A DNA stretch of 64,000 nucleotides, from contig JAEYGZ010000027.1 in NCBI GenBank assembly GCA_023409535.1, positions 310,001-374,000 on the forward strand, written 5' to 3'. This document shows, piece after piece, positions 9,247 through 18,092 of the stretch. Below the pieces are notes generated by a model. That model did not search any database. It was given only the letters and a program-made list of their open reading frames with translations, and was not told the DNA's origin. Position numbers and translations under genes: made by a program. How positions within the stretch are numbered: the stretch's first letter is position 1; each line of letters opens with the position of its first letter. This DNA comes from Bacillota bacterium. GTDB lineage: Bacteria; Bacillota; Clostridia; Lachnospirales; Lachnospiraceae.

Positions 9247-9374
9247 CGTTTATCCAATAAGCTAACCTAATGAGCTGTCCCTCGGTATGATTTATACAAT
9301 AAAGATAGGTAAACCAGGATATTTTATTTTTTGCGCCATATATTATTAGTAACATCATTTAAGGTATTAAAAAA

Positions 9375-10664
9375 ATGGAGATATATGTAGTTCAACAAGG
9401 AGATGATATTTACACCATTGCTGAAAAATTTGGTGTATCTGCTGATAAAATAATACGGGATAACGGGTTGAACAATCCGTCTAATTTAGTGATCGGGCAG
9501 ACAATTGTCATCGTATATCCGAAGCAGTCACATATCGTGCAGGATGGAGATACCTTACAAGATATTGCGGATGCTTATGATGTTCCGCTGATGCAGCTGT
9601 TAAGAAATAATCCTCATCTGACTGACAGAGGCTATCTGGTACCCGGGGAAGCTTTAGTAATCAGTTATAATACAGAGAGGAGTGCTGTAACAAACGGTTT
9701 TGCTTATTCCTATATCAAACGGGAAACGCTTGCTAAAATCTTGCCGAATTTAACCTATTTATCGGTTTTTAATTACTCAACGATACAGGGCGGTGGAATT
9801 ATTGCATATGATGAGGATGACATGGATGTGATAAATATGGCGAAGGAATACGGCACGATTCCGCTTATGATGATTACAACCCTGACATCTCAGGGTGTAC
9901 CAAATCTTGAGGTGGCCTATGACATCTTAACAAATGAAGAATATCAAGATAGAAATATCAATGAGTTTGTTGCCATAATGAAGCAAAAAGGCTATTCAGG
10001 TTTGAATATTATTTTAAATTATCTAACAGAGAATAATCAGTCGCAATACTTTCCCCTTATGAGAAAAATTTCAGAACGGCTGCAGCAGGAGGGGCTATTG
10101 TTTTTTGCTACAATTAATTACAGTACGCAGGAGGAAGATGGCAGTATAACAGTTCAACAGATTGATTATTCGCAGTTCAGTATGTACCTGAACGGTATGT
10201 TATTCTTAAAGTTTTTATGGGGTACCAATGTTGATCCGCCAGCTCCGGTAAGCAATATTAACAATGTTAGAGCTATTGCGGAGTATGTGTCGGCTATGGT
10301 TCCGGCAGAGCAAATTTTAATCGGCAAGCCCATTCTGGGTTATGACTGGCAGCTGCCGTATATACCGGGCAGATCCTATGCAACTTCCATATCAATTGAT
10401 TCAGCAATCGACCTGGCATACGGTACAGGAGCAGTAATACAATTTGATGATGTTTCTCAAACACCGTACTTTTATTATAACCAGATTTATTTTGGCGCTC
10501 CGGTTCAGCATATCGTATGGTTTATCGATGCAAGAAGTATTAACGCACTGGATGATTTAATCGTTGAATTTGCCCTTAACGGAAGCGGAATTTGGAATGT
10601 TATGATTTATTACCCGCAGGTATGGACATTAATGAATGCAAGATTTGATATCATAAAGTTATAA
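9375..10664 (+). CDS. Two LysM domains plus catalytically degenerate GH18 domain
   Basis: 429 residues with the architecture of spore cortex/germination proteins such as SleL/YaaH. LysM 1 spans about residues 2-47 (VVQQGDDIYTIAEKFGVS) and LysM 2 about 51-97 (HIVQDGDTLQDIADAYDV); a GH18-type barrel runs from about residue 105 to the end. GH18 hydrolases carry DGxxxDxE on strand 4. Here the equivalent stretch is YSGLNIILNYL (residues 207-217), so the catalytic Asp and Glu are replaced by Ile213 and Asn215. It has no signal peptide, as expected for proteins loaded onto the forespore from the mother cell. Probably a peptidoglycan-binding, non-hydrolytic relative. The start codon has only a distant AAGG. 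Confidence 0.8.
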   Translation: MEIYVVQQGDDIYTIAEKFGVSADKIIRDNGLNNPSNLVIGQTIVIVYPKQSHIVQDGDTLQDIADAYDVPLMQLLRNNPHLTDRGYLVPGEALVISYNTERSAVTNGFAYSYIKRETLAKILPNLTYLSVFNYSTIQGGGIIAYDEDDMDVINMAKEYGTIPLMMITTLTSQGVPNLEVAYDILTNEEYQDRNINEFVAIMKQKGYSGLNIILNYLTENNQSQYFPLMRKISERLQQEGLLFFATINYSTQEEDGSITVQQIDYSQFSMYLNGMLFLKFLWGTNVDPPAPVSNINNVRAIAEYVSAMVPAEQILIGKPILGYDWQLPYIPGRSYATSISIDSAIDLAYGTGAVIQFDDVSQTPYFYYNQIYFGAPVQHIVWFIDARSINALDDLIVEFALNGSGIWNVMIYYPQVWTLMNARFDIIKL

Positions 10665-10788
10665 GTATTCCTGATAGAGAACAGGAAGCATACCGCTGCA
10701 AGGGGTCTGGTTCCGGCTTCCGGATTTAGTGAAGTTGGCAGCTTTAATTAATAGGTATTTCGAGCCGAAGCAAAGGTTATAGCTAAAT

Positions 10789-10822
10789 GGCTTGCCGTGC
10801 AGAAACATCTGCGCAGCAAGCC
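10789..10822. terminator. Bidirectional terminator hairpin
   Basis: GGCTTGC and GCAAGCC with an inner GCAGA/TCTGC arm sit between the convergent LysM/GH18 and carboxypeptidase genes. The plus-strand tail is GCTTTAATT. Confidence 0.65.
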
Positions 10823-10859
10823 GCTTTAATTATTGAGTTAAAATAGAAAAGAAATGGTA

Positions 10860-11894
10860 TTATTGGGTATATTCCTCTATACTGTTGTATACAGCTAATG
10901 CATCGGTAATATTATACTGTTCTGAATAGTGATCTCCTTCTGCACCGGCTGAAATCAGAATGTATTGTTGTTCGCCCACTTTGGCGAGGCTTGCGAGACA
11001 TAGACCGGCCTCATCGGTATATCCGGTTTTCCCTCCTGAAATTTCCCCGTCATTAATGCTTTGATTGCCGAGTTCTTTAAACATGGTGCTGTAAAAAGTT
11101 ATTCCGGCAAGGTGCGTATTTGTAGGCTGTGTGGTATGACGGGATGAAGTGAAAATCTCCCTGAAAGTATCATTTTGTAAAGCATAGCTTAAAAGAATGG
11201 ACAGATCTTTGACTGTTGTGTAATGGTTTTCATTGTGAAGTCCGGTCGTATTTTCAAAATGGGTATGATCCATACCAAGCTCTGCGGCTTTTTGGTTCAT
11301 TATTTTTACAAAGTCCGTCTCCGATCCCGCAATCTGATCAGCGAGTCCAATGCAGCACTCTGCCCCGCTTGGCAGCATAACTCCGTATAGCAGGTCGATT
11401 GCCTCGACCTGCTCACCCGGACGGAAACCTGCCATTGATGCATCTGCTTCATACAATCCCTGAAATGTAGAGTTGGTAAGTTTGATTTCTTCCTTCAGAT
11501 CAGGTAAATTTTCTATGGCAGCAATGGCTGTCATCATTTTGGTCAAAGAAGCAGGATAAATTTTTTCTTCGCTGTTTTTCTGCATCAGGATAGCAGTGTC
11601 ATTTAACCGAAGCAGAATTGCATTAGAACTGTTCAGCTGATCGGGTGATATTGAAACAAAGGGATCGGGTGTTATTTTTGACGGAGGAATCGGTGTTGTT
11701 TTGTCGTCAAAAGAAACGGGTGTTATCTTAACTGGAGAATAAGATGAAGTTTTATCGCTATTTTCTATCTCAAGTATAGGGTGGATACCGGGAGTGATCA
11801 GTGATATGCAAACCAAAGCAACAATAACAACAGTCAATAAAAGTACTGCCGATATGCAGGTACCTGATTTTTTCTTTTTTACTTTTCGTATCAT
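10860..11894 (-). CDS. Serine-type D-Ala-D-Ala carboxypeptidase (S11 family)
   Basis: Penicillin-binding protein trimming the terminal D-Ala of peptidoglycan stem peptides outside the membrane. The 344 residues begin with a Lys-rich start and an uncleaved-looking anchor (ISAVLLLTVVIVALVCISLI), then a Pro/Thr/Ser-rich linker (to about residue 85) and the peptidase domain. Motifs: SLTK at 116-119 with the nucleophile Ser116, and KTG at 289-291. The second motif is SGA at 176-178 rather than the usual SxN. The start has AAGGAG upstream. It is convergent with the LysM/GH18 gene and stands alone, so the exact role (vegetative or sporulation) is open. Confidence 0.88.
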   Translation of the reverse strand: MIRKVKKKKSGTCISAVLLLTVVIVALVCISLITPGIHPILEIENSDKTSSYSPVKITPVSFDDKTTPIPPSKITPDPFVSISPDQLNSSNAILLRLNDTAILMQKNSEEKIYPASLTKMMTAIAAIENLPDLKEEIKLTNSTFQGLYEADASMAGFRPGEQVEAIDLLYGVMLPSGAECCIGLADQIAGSETDFVKIMNQKAAELGMDHTHFENTTGLHNENHYTTVKDLSILLSYALQNDTFREIFTSSRHTTQPTNTHLAGITFYSTMFKELGNQSINDGEISGGKTGYTDEAGLCLASLAKVGEQQYILISAGAEGDHYSEQYNITDALAVYNSIEEYTQ

Positions 11895-12213
11895 AATAAA
11901 ACAGCTCCTTGTTTTGTGATGATGTTATTAAACCATAAAACAAGGAGTGATATTGAAATTCCATCTTATGGAATTCTTAAGATTTCATGATAACGGGAGC
12001 CTTTCTGTAATGCAGTATTTTCTGGAGGGCTTTCAACAGAGCTTGTTCCATTGTGCGCCGTGACAATTCCATGTACGATTACCTGTCTTATCGTATTCTA
12101 GACACAACACCATGAAATCCGGAAGGTATTCTTACACATATATAATGGTAATAAAGAATATTGGCCTTGCTCTTATGATATATTATAGTAAGACATCTAA
12201 GTATGGTGAAACT

Positions 12214-13059
12214 ATGAAATCAGGCAATAAGCCAAGTATTAAGGAGATATTGCAGCAGCGGCCGGATCAGGAAAATGAATCAAATACAGAGAATATATCC
12301 GGTGCTTCCCTGTTTGTCAAAATAGGCATTATCGTACTGAGTATCATTATGATGATCAGCTTGGGGATACAGGTTATCCCTGACGCAGTCACGGTAACAA
12401 ACACGGGCTCCAAGCGTGATCTGCCGATCTATTGCGTGGATACTGCCGATAAGAAGGTTGCACTGAGCTTCGATGCGGCCTGGGGGAATGAAGACACAAA
12501 GAATATTCTTGGTATTCTTGCAAAATATAATGTAAAGGTTACCTTCTTTATGACAGGCGGATGGGTAGAAAAGTACCCTGATGATGTAAAAGCAATCCTG
12601 GCTGCCGGCCACGATCTGGGTAATCACAGTGAGAATCATAAGCAAATGTCGCAGCTGTCCAAGGAGCAATGTATGGAGGAGATTACGAAAGTCCATGATA
12701 AGGTGAAGGAACTGACCGGTGTTGAGATGAACCTGTTCCGGGCGCCTTATGGTGACTATAATAATACTCTGGTAGGCGCGGCCAGGGAATGCGGATATTA
12801 CACAGTGCAATGGGATGTTGACAGCCAGGACTGGAAAGATTACGGAACAGACAGTATTGTCAAAATGGTTGTGAATAATAAATACCTTGGGAACGGCTCT
12901 ATTATCCTGCTGCATAACGGAGCAAAGTACACGCCGGACGCATTGGAGCGGGTTATCGCCGGACTACAGGAGCAGGGGTATGAGCTGGTGCCCATATCGC
13001 AATTAATTTATACTGGGGATTATACCATAGATCATACGGGAAGGCAGTTTGAGAAATAA
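12214..13059 (+). CDS. PdaB-like polysaccharide deacetylase (CE4)
   Basis: 281 residues: cytoplasmic N-tail, one membrane anchor (VKIGIIVLSIIMMISLGIQVI) and an extracellular NodB-homology domain. Motifs in order are SFDAAWGNEDT (second Asp of the usual FDD replaced by Ala, as common in PdaB-type proteins), the metal-binding GNHSENH, RAPYGDYN, QWDVDSQDW, and ILLHNGAKYTPDALE near the C-terminus. PdaB-type proteins act in sporulation on cell-wall glycan, so this supports a spore former. The ATG at 12214 is chosen over 12112 because the extra 34 residues precede a normal N-tail and lack a binding site. Confidence 0.85.
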   Translation: MKSGNKPSIKEILQQRPDQENESNTENISGASLFVKIGIIVLSIIMMISLGIQVIPDAVTVTNTGSKRDLPIYCVDTADKKVALSFDAAWGNEDTKNILGILAKYNVKVTFFMTGGWVEKYPDDVKAILAAGHDLGNHSENHKQMSQLSKEQCMEEITKVHDKVKELTGVEMNLFRAPYGDYNNTLVGAARECGYYTVQWDVDSQDWKDYGTDSIVKMVVNNKYLGNGSIILLHNGAKYTPDALERVIAGLQEQGYELVPISQLIYTGDYTIDHTGRQFEK

Positions 13060-13113
13060 AAACGACAATCCGGTGTTTCTCTTAAACTCAGCTGTTTTTC
13101 AGTGCTGTGAATG

Positions 13114-13145
13114 GGGCTTGTATCAGTTGGATGCAGGCCTTTTTT
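13114..13145 (+). terminator. Intrinsic terminator of the deacetylase gene
   Basis: GGCTTGTATC and GATGCAGGCC pair (one G-T) around AGTTG and are followed by TTTTTTG. Confidence 0.8.
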
Positions 13146-13312
13146 GTGTAGTTCACGGGAATACGAAGTGACTTTGGAGGTTTTATCCGGAACGGATATT
13201 GTCGATTTATATAACAATGATTTGACCCAAAATTTACCTTAATTTTATGGTGAAAAAGGCATATTAATTGTATAATATTTCATGTAAAAATAATTTTCTA
13301 TGGAGGTATTAT

Positions 13313-15196
13313 ATGAGAACAAAATCATTCAAGGGTTTTACTTCTACTGTATTAATCAAGTGCATAGTTTCCTTTGTATTTGCTCTTGTACTTCTTCAGG
13401 GAGCGGTTGCGTCGGTATCCTATGCCGGTGAAATTACAGGTACTGCACCGGTCAACAAGGTAACAGACTCGCTTGAGGATCTATTCGGCAAGCTTGTCAT
13501 ATTACATACCAATGATACTCATGGCGGAGATGTTGCGGCAGACGGAGTATCCATTGGAACGGCAGGCGTAAAGCAGCTTGCCAAAGACTATGAAGCGGCA
13601 GGAGCAGAAGTATTGTTACTATCTGCCGGTGATGCGATTCAGGGAGATCCGCTGGTTAATCTCAGCAAAGGGGAGAACGCCATCGATTTTATGAATCTTG
13701 CCGGATATGATTTGATGGTACCTGGAAATCATGAGTTTGATTTCGGATATGATAATTTGATCAAGCTTGAAGATATCGCGGACTTTCCGTTTATTTCAGC
13801 AAATATAATGGACAAAAAAAGCGGACAGGCCGAATTTAAGGAGAATATCATATTTGATACAAAAGTTGGAAAGGTAGGCGTATTCGGGTTAACCACGCCC
13901 GAAACACTCACAAAAGCAAATCCCGTTAATGTGGCATCACTGAATTTCCTGGCCGGCGAGGATATGTATCAGAAGGCGCAGCAGCAGGTGGATGAATTGT
14001 CCAAGGCAGGATGCGACTATATCATATGTATGGCGCATCTTGGTACGGATGACTCCAGTCAGCCGAACAGATCGACGGATGTATTAGACCATGTAAAAGG
14101 GATTGATATTCTGATCGACGGTCACAGCCACAGTGTGATTGACGGAGATGAGACGGATGACACTATTTTGCAGTCTACCGGAACAAAACTAAGCTATGTT
14201 GGAGTTGTTGTCATCGGTAATAAAATCGAAGAAGCAAAGCTTGTTTCAGCAAAGGACTACAATCTTGTGGATGAAGCGGTAAATGCTGAAATTATGAAGC
14301 GGTCCGAGGAGATTAATGCTCTTCTTTCAGAAACCTTTGCAACAACGGAAGTTTTATTGGATGGAAATAGAGAACCCGGCGTAAGGACCATGGAAACAAA
14401 TCTGGGGGATTTTGCTGCGGATGCAATTTTATGGGCTGCAAACCAGGCAGTAGGAGAAGGAAAGGTTGTTGCGGCGATTACGAATGGCGGAGGAATAAGG
14501 GATTCTATTAAGATTGGCGACGTAACGATGAAGGATATGAAAACGGTGTTTCCGTTCGGAAATACAATTGCTACCGTAAATATAACCGGAGCCCAGCTGC
14601 TGGAGATTTTGGAAGCATCAACCTTCTCAACCCCTGTATCCTTAGGAGGATTTCCTCAGGTTGCCGGTATTGAGTTTACAGTAAATACTTCTATTCCATA
14701 TGTAAACGGAAGCATGTATCCGGATTCAACTTACTATGCACCGGCAAAACCGGGATCACGTATCTCAAACGTTAAGGTAGGAGGAAAAGCATTAGAGCTT
14801 GATAAAACTTATACAATAGCAACGAATGATTTCCTTGCCGCCGGCGGTGACACTTATTATGCATTTAAAAACCTGGAAAGCTTTAATACCTATGTCGCTC
14901 TGGAGGATGCGCTTGTTAATTATACGGAAGAGGTTCTTGGTGGCGTTATAACCGAAGAACAATACGGCAAAGCCGCAGGACGTATCGTCGTAACCGATGC
15001 TGCTGCGGATGATAATAAAGAAGATGCTGCCGTAATAAAGTACACAGTGAAAAGCGGTGACAGCTTATGGGCAATCTCAAGGAAATACCTCGGACGCGGT
15101 GCAAGATATGTAGAGATATACAAGCTTAACAAGGATATCCTTAAGAATCCGGATCTTATTAATATCGGGCAGGTTCTGGAGATACCCGCAGAATAA
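13313..15196 (+). CDS. Secreted 5'-nucleotidase/UDP-sugar-hydrolase-type protein with C-terminal LysM
   Basis: 627 residues. The signal peptide runs to about SVSYAGE. A metallophosphatase domain follows: ILHTNDTHGG, GDAIQGDPL, GNHEFDFG and GHSHS all keep the metal ligands. The 5'-nucleotidase C-terminal domain has NGGGIRDSI and PFGNTIATVNITG. The last 50 residues (YTVKSGDSLWAISRKYLG) are a LysM domain, anchoring the enzyme to peptidoglycan. Likely role: dephosphorylating external nucleotides for phosphate and nucleoside salvage. The start at 13313 has GGAGG; an ATG at 13268 would put 15 residues before the signal peptide. Confidence 0.9.
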   Translation: MRTKSFKGFTSTVLIKCIVSFVFALVLLQGAVASVSYAGEITGTAPVNKVTDSLEDLFGKLVILHTNDTHGGDVAADGVSIGTAGVKQLAKDYEAAGAEVLLLSAGDAIQGDPLVNLSKGENAIDFMNLAGYDLMVPGNHEFDFGYDNLIKLEDIADFPFISANIMDKKSGQAEFKENIIFDTKVGKVGVFGLTTPETLTKANPVNVASLNFLAGEDMYQKAQQQVDELSKAGCDYIICMAHLGTDDSSQPNRSTDVLDHVKGIDILIDGHSHSVIDGDETDDTILQSTGTKLSYVGVVVIGNKIEEAKLVSAKDYNLVDEAVNAEIMKRSEEINALLSETFATTEVLLDGNREPGVRTMETNLGDFAADAILWAANQAVGEGKVVAAITNGGGIRDSIKIGDVTMKDMKTVFPFGNTIATVNITGAQLLEILEASTFSTPVSLGGFPQVAGIEFTVNTSIPYVNGSMYPDSTYYAPAKPGSRISNVKVGGKALELDKTYTIATNDFLAAGGDTYYAFKNLESFNTYVALEDALVNYTEEVLGGVITEEQYGKAAGRIVVTDAAADDNKEDAAVIKYTVKSGDSLWAISRKYLGRGARYVEIYKLNKDILKNPDLINIGQVLEIPAE

Positions 15197-15244
15197 AAGT
15201 GTTGATACACAATAAAGAAAGTGAGGCGCGCTGCAAAACTGATC

Positions 15245-15298
15245 TGCTCCCCTTAAGGTAGAGATTGAATATAAAATCTGTTATCTTAAGGGGGAGCA
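15245..15298. terminator. Long hairpin between convergent nucleotidase and ABC genes
   Basis: TGCTCCCCTTAAGGTA and TATCTTAAGGGGGAGCA pair almost perfectly. It can serve both strands, although neither side has a strong T run. Confidence 0.6.
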
Positions 15299-15356
15299 AT
15301 GATTGTTGTCGGTGATTATTGCATTACAGAACCAAAAGGCAACATTCTGCACATTC

Positions 15357-16073
15357 TTAAACATCAGTATATCGGAATGTTTTTAGTGCCAGCAGGAATG
15401 CGACAATTACTACCAATAATACAAGTCCTGCGTTGATAAAGTAATTGCCCCATGATAAGTCAAATGCACTGCGCAGAGCATTCACAAACCACTGAAACGG
15501 ATTGAATTTGTTTATGACTTGAATAAATGGGGGGGCGCTGTTTAAGGAGTAAAAAGCACTGCTGCTGAACAATAGCGGCATAGTGATGATGTTTGTCAGT
15601 ATACTTATATTGTTTTCTGTCCGGCTTAGGCTGGCTATAAAAAAGCTAAAGAAAACATAGCCCAGGGCAGCGATAATAAGAACCGGAAGCAAGGCGAGAA
15701 CAGCCGGAAGCGAAATGCTTAATTTAAGCACTAATATTCCTGACAGCATGACAAGCATTGCGCACAGAAGGGAGATTGAAGTCCATGCCCCTGATATACC
15801 GCATATATATTTCCAAAGGGGCATAGGTGTTACCCGCAGCAGGTTATATACCCCTCTCCGCCGTTGTGTCAAAATCGCAAAGGAAGTGGTCATAAATGAG
15901 TAGAATAAGATACTGACAGCCATCATACCAGTTAATATGTGTTCAGGATAATCCGGGTATTTTATAAAAAATCCTAATCCAATTGCACCTCCAATTGGCA
16001 GTATGAGAGACCACAGCATTAAAAAAGGATCCCGACTTGCGGATTTGAATGTAAGGCTGAATATTGTTTTCAT
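15357..16073 (-). CDS. ABC-2 type exporter permease
   Basis: 238 residues with six predicted membrane segments and the ABC-2 membrane fold (QRRRGVYNLLRVTPMPLWKYI near residue 80 is the typical cytoplasmic loop). It partners with the ATPase immediately upstream; the ATPase stop and this ATG are one base apart. GGGAGGG precedes the ATG at 16073, which is why the upstream ATG at 16097 is rejected. The PadR regulator of the cluster suggests a drug or peptide efflux pump; the substrate cannot be read from sequence. Confidence 0.88.
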   Translation of the reverse strand: MKTIFSLTFKSASRDPFLMLWSLILPIGGAIGLGFFIKYPDYPEHILTGMMAVSILFYSFMTTSFAILTQRRRGVYNLLRVTPMPLWKYICGISGAWTSISLLCAMLVMLSGILVLKLSISLPAVLALLPVLIIAALGYVFFSFFIASLSRTENNISILTNIITMPLLFSSSAFYSLNSAPPFIQVINKFNPFQWFVNALRSAFDLSWGNYFINAGLVLLVVIVAFLLALKTFRYTDV

Positions 16074-16074
16074 T

Positions 16075-16788
16075 TTATTCCCTCCCTGCTTGTGCACTAT
16101 CAGTTAATTTAAGATATAAACTTTCAAGATTTTCCGCCTGATATTGATGGAGAAGACTTTCCGGCTGACCTTGAGCGACAATTTGTCCCTCATGCATCAA
16201 AATAATGCGGTCGGCAATGCGGGATACTTCTTCCATGTCATGCGATGAAAAGAGAACGGTTACTTCATTTTCTGCCAGTCGCCGAATCATATTTCTTACT
16301 TCATGGCGGGCACGGGGGTCAAGCCCCGCCGCTGGCTCGTCAAGTATAATAAAATCCGGATTGTGCAGGGTTGTAACGGCAATTGCAAGTCTTTTTTGCT
16401 GTCCGCCGGATAGGCGTGCTGCAAATGTTTTTCTCACTTCCAGCAAATTACATTCCTCCAGTTTTTTCAGAATTTGTTCTTTTTCCATTCGCACGTTGTA
16501 AAGAGCTGCAAAGAGCCGCAAATTTTCTTCGGCAGTATAACCCTCAAAAAAGGGGGTAGCTTGCAGTTGAACACCTATATGTGCCTTATAATCTTCCCGC
16601 CAGCGTGTGATTTTTCCGGAATCCGGCGGCAATATTCCTAAGAGCATTGCCAGTGCGGTTGATTTTCCGGCTCCGTTGGCTCCAATTAAGGCAAGAATTT
16701 CACCCTGCCGGACTTCTACATCAATGCCTTTTACAACTTCACGATTGTGAAACTGTTTGCGTATGCCTTTCGCTTCCATTAGTATCAT
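16075..16788 (-). CDS. ABC exporter ATP-binding protein
   Basis: 237 residues. Walker A GANGAGKSTALAML, signature LSGGQQKRLAIA, Walker B FIILDEPAAGLD, and a switch His in LFSSHDMEEVSRIADR. The closest general type is the CcmA/DrrA-like drug exporter ATPases paired with an ABC-2 permease. The start at 16788 (MILMEAKGIRKQF) has GGAGG 8 bases before it. It is the first gene of the two-gene exporter operon, preceded by an operator-like palindrome that is also found in front of padR. Confidence 0.92.
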   Translation of the reverse strand: MILMEAKGIRKQFHNREVVKGIDVEVRQGEILALIGANGAGKSTALAMLLGILPPDSGKITRWREDYKAHIGVQLQATPFFEGYTAEENLRLFAALYNVRMEKEQILKKLEECNLLEVRKTFAARLSGGQQKRLAIAVTTLHNPDFIILDEPAAGLDPRARHEVRNMIRRLAENEVTVLFSSHDMEEVSRIADRIILMHEGQIVAQGQPESLLHQYQAENLESLYLKLTDSAQAGRE

Positions 16789-16811
16789 TCTCAAAACCTC
16801 CATTTTTGATT

Positions 16812-16834
16812 AATGTTGATTATACAACGTTGAG
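16812..16834 (-). promoter_or_regulatory. Probable PadR operator in front of the exporter operon
   Basis: Minus strand reads CTCAACGTTGTATAATCAAC, a near-palindrome around a TATAAT that can act as the -10 box. The same CAACGTTGA core recurs upstream of padR, which supports a shared operator. Confidence 0.6.
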
Positions 16835-16877
16835 TATATTCGTTATTTTTTCTCCCTCTGTTACAAGGGAGAAATTT

Positions 16878-17423
16878 TTAGTGTTCTGTCTCCAAAAGTG
16901 CCAAAGCCTTATCAACAAAATCCTGTTGTTGTTTTATGATGGAGAACATATTATCCATGATAAGATTAACCATTGGAGGGATTTTATGTTGCATGGCAGT
17001 GTCTTTGGCTTCGAATCCGCGTTTCACAGCACTATATTCTTCTTTTAGCGCAATCTGCTGCTCCTCAAGTGCCTTGCGGCATTCATCCGCCGATAGCTTT
17101 TCATAAAATGATAGGCCGGAATATAACGTTGAGGGATACAGCACAGAAGAAACCTTTAGCGAATCTCTAATGAGCGTTTGAAGATAATTTCGTCCTGTTT
17201 CCGTAATAGCGTAAACCGCTTTTTGGCGGTGTCCTGTCTGTTCTATACTGGTAATCTCAACGTAACCTTCCTGCTCCATTTTCTTTAGAGCATGGTAGAT
17301 AGAACCAATCAACACCCCTCCCCAACGTTCCGCATCTGTCATTTGCAATGTCTGCTGAATATCATAGCCGGACATTGGCTGAACATCTAATATTCCAAGT
17401 ACAAGTAACCGTGTCAATCTCAT
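16878..17423 (-). CDS. PadR family transcriptional regulator
   Basis: 181 residues. An N-terminal winged helix (VLGILDVQPMSGYDIQQTL, GSIYHALKKMEQEGYVE, YAITETGRNYLQ) is followed by the helical C-terminal dimerisation domain of longer PadR proteins. It is encoded just upstream of the ABC exporter on the same strand, the usual arrangement for a ligand-responsive repressor of efflux genes. The operator-like palindromes before both padR and the ATPase gene imply autoregulation plus exporter control. A small hairpin (16849-16879) overlaps its 3' end. Confidence 0.9.
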   Translation of the reverse strand: MRLTRLLVLGILDVQPMSGYDIQQTLQMTDAERWGGVLIGSIYHALKKMEQEGYVEITSIEQTGHRQKAVYAITETGRNYLQTLIRDSLKVSSVLYPSTLYSGLSFYEKLSADECRKALEEQQIALKEEYSAVKRGFEAKDTAMQHKIPPMVNLIMDNMFSIIKQQQDFVDKALALLETEH

Positions 17424-17436
17424 TTCACCTCACTTA

Positions 17437-17463
17437 CTCAACGTTGAATATTATAACATTGAG
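17437..17463 (-). promoter_or_regulatory. Probable PadR operator and -10 region of padR
   Basis: CTCAACGTTGAATATTATAA-CATTGAG is a dyad with arms CTCAA/TTGAG and, on the minus strand, contains TATAAT. It lies 14 bases before the padR start codon. Confidence 0.6.
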
Positions 17464-18092
17464 CAATAAGGTTTGTCAAGGTCATAGCGGCGTAAATGTC
17501 AGAACTGAAGTAACCGTTATTGAATATAGTTTAAACTGATGCAGTAGGTCTCTTTTTGGTAAGCGTCTAAGTGTGTCCTGAATGCCACCCAAGTGGCAAT
17601 GCTATAAAAGAGATGAGGGTAGGGCCCTCGGAATCGGTATTCAGGTGCAGATTCCAAACCACCTTTAGGTGCTGTAGTGAAAGCTATGGTATTGAGCGTA
17701 AAGGAAAAGACTGAATTATCAGCCAGGTGTGTGTCATGGAGCTGAACGAAAGTGAAGTGTCCGATGAAGCATCGTAAATACAAATTGTAGTCGAAACCAT
17801 TTTGTTTTTGACTTAGATGGGACAGAGCTCGAAGGAAACCTGATTACTGTTCGAGTGACTACCGGTGTAAAGGCAACAGGAACATGACATTGGCTCTTTT
17901 ATAGAACAGGAGAAGCCGGATTGATAATGAAAAGCGAAAATCCAAGACGTCAGGTTGGAGGATGATAGTAGCAATGTATCAATCAGGTGCGGATGGATTT
18001 GTAGTAGTGATGATATTTCTGTAATGGAAATGGAGCGAAGAAATCCAGTTGTTTAAATTCAACATAAAACAACCATAAAGTGGGAGGATTTT

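Noticed and set aside
12112..12213. 34-residue extension of the PdaB-like deacetylase
   Set aside because: No ribosome binding site, and the shorter protein has the usual tail-anchor-domain layout.
16849..16879. Terminator for padR
   Set aside because: TTTCTCCC/GGGAGAAA is a real stem, but the T run is on the plus-strand side, so it does not fit minus-strand termination.
17517..17783. Minus-strand frame of 88 codons in the group II intron
   Set aside because: It lies over intron domain I structure and has no coding features.
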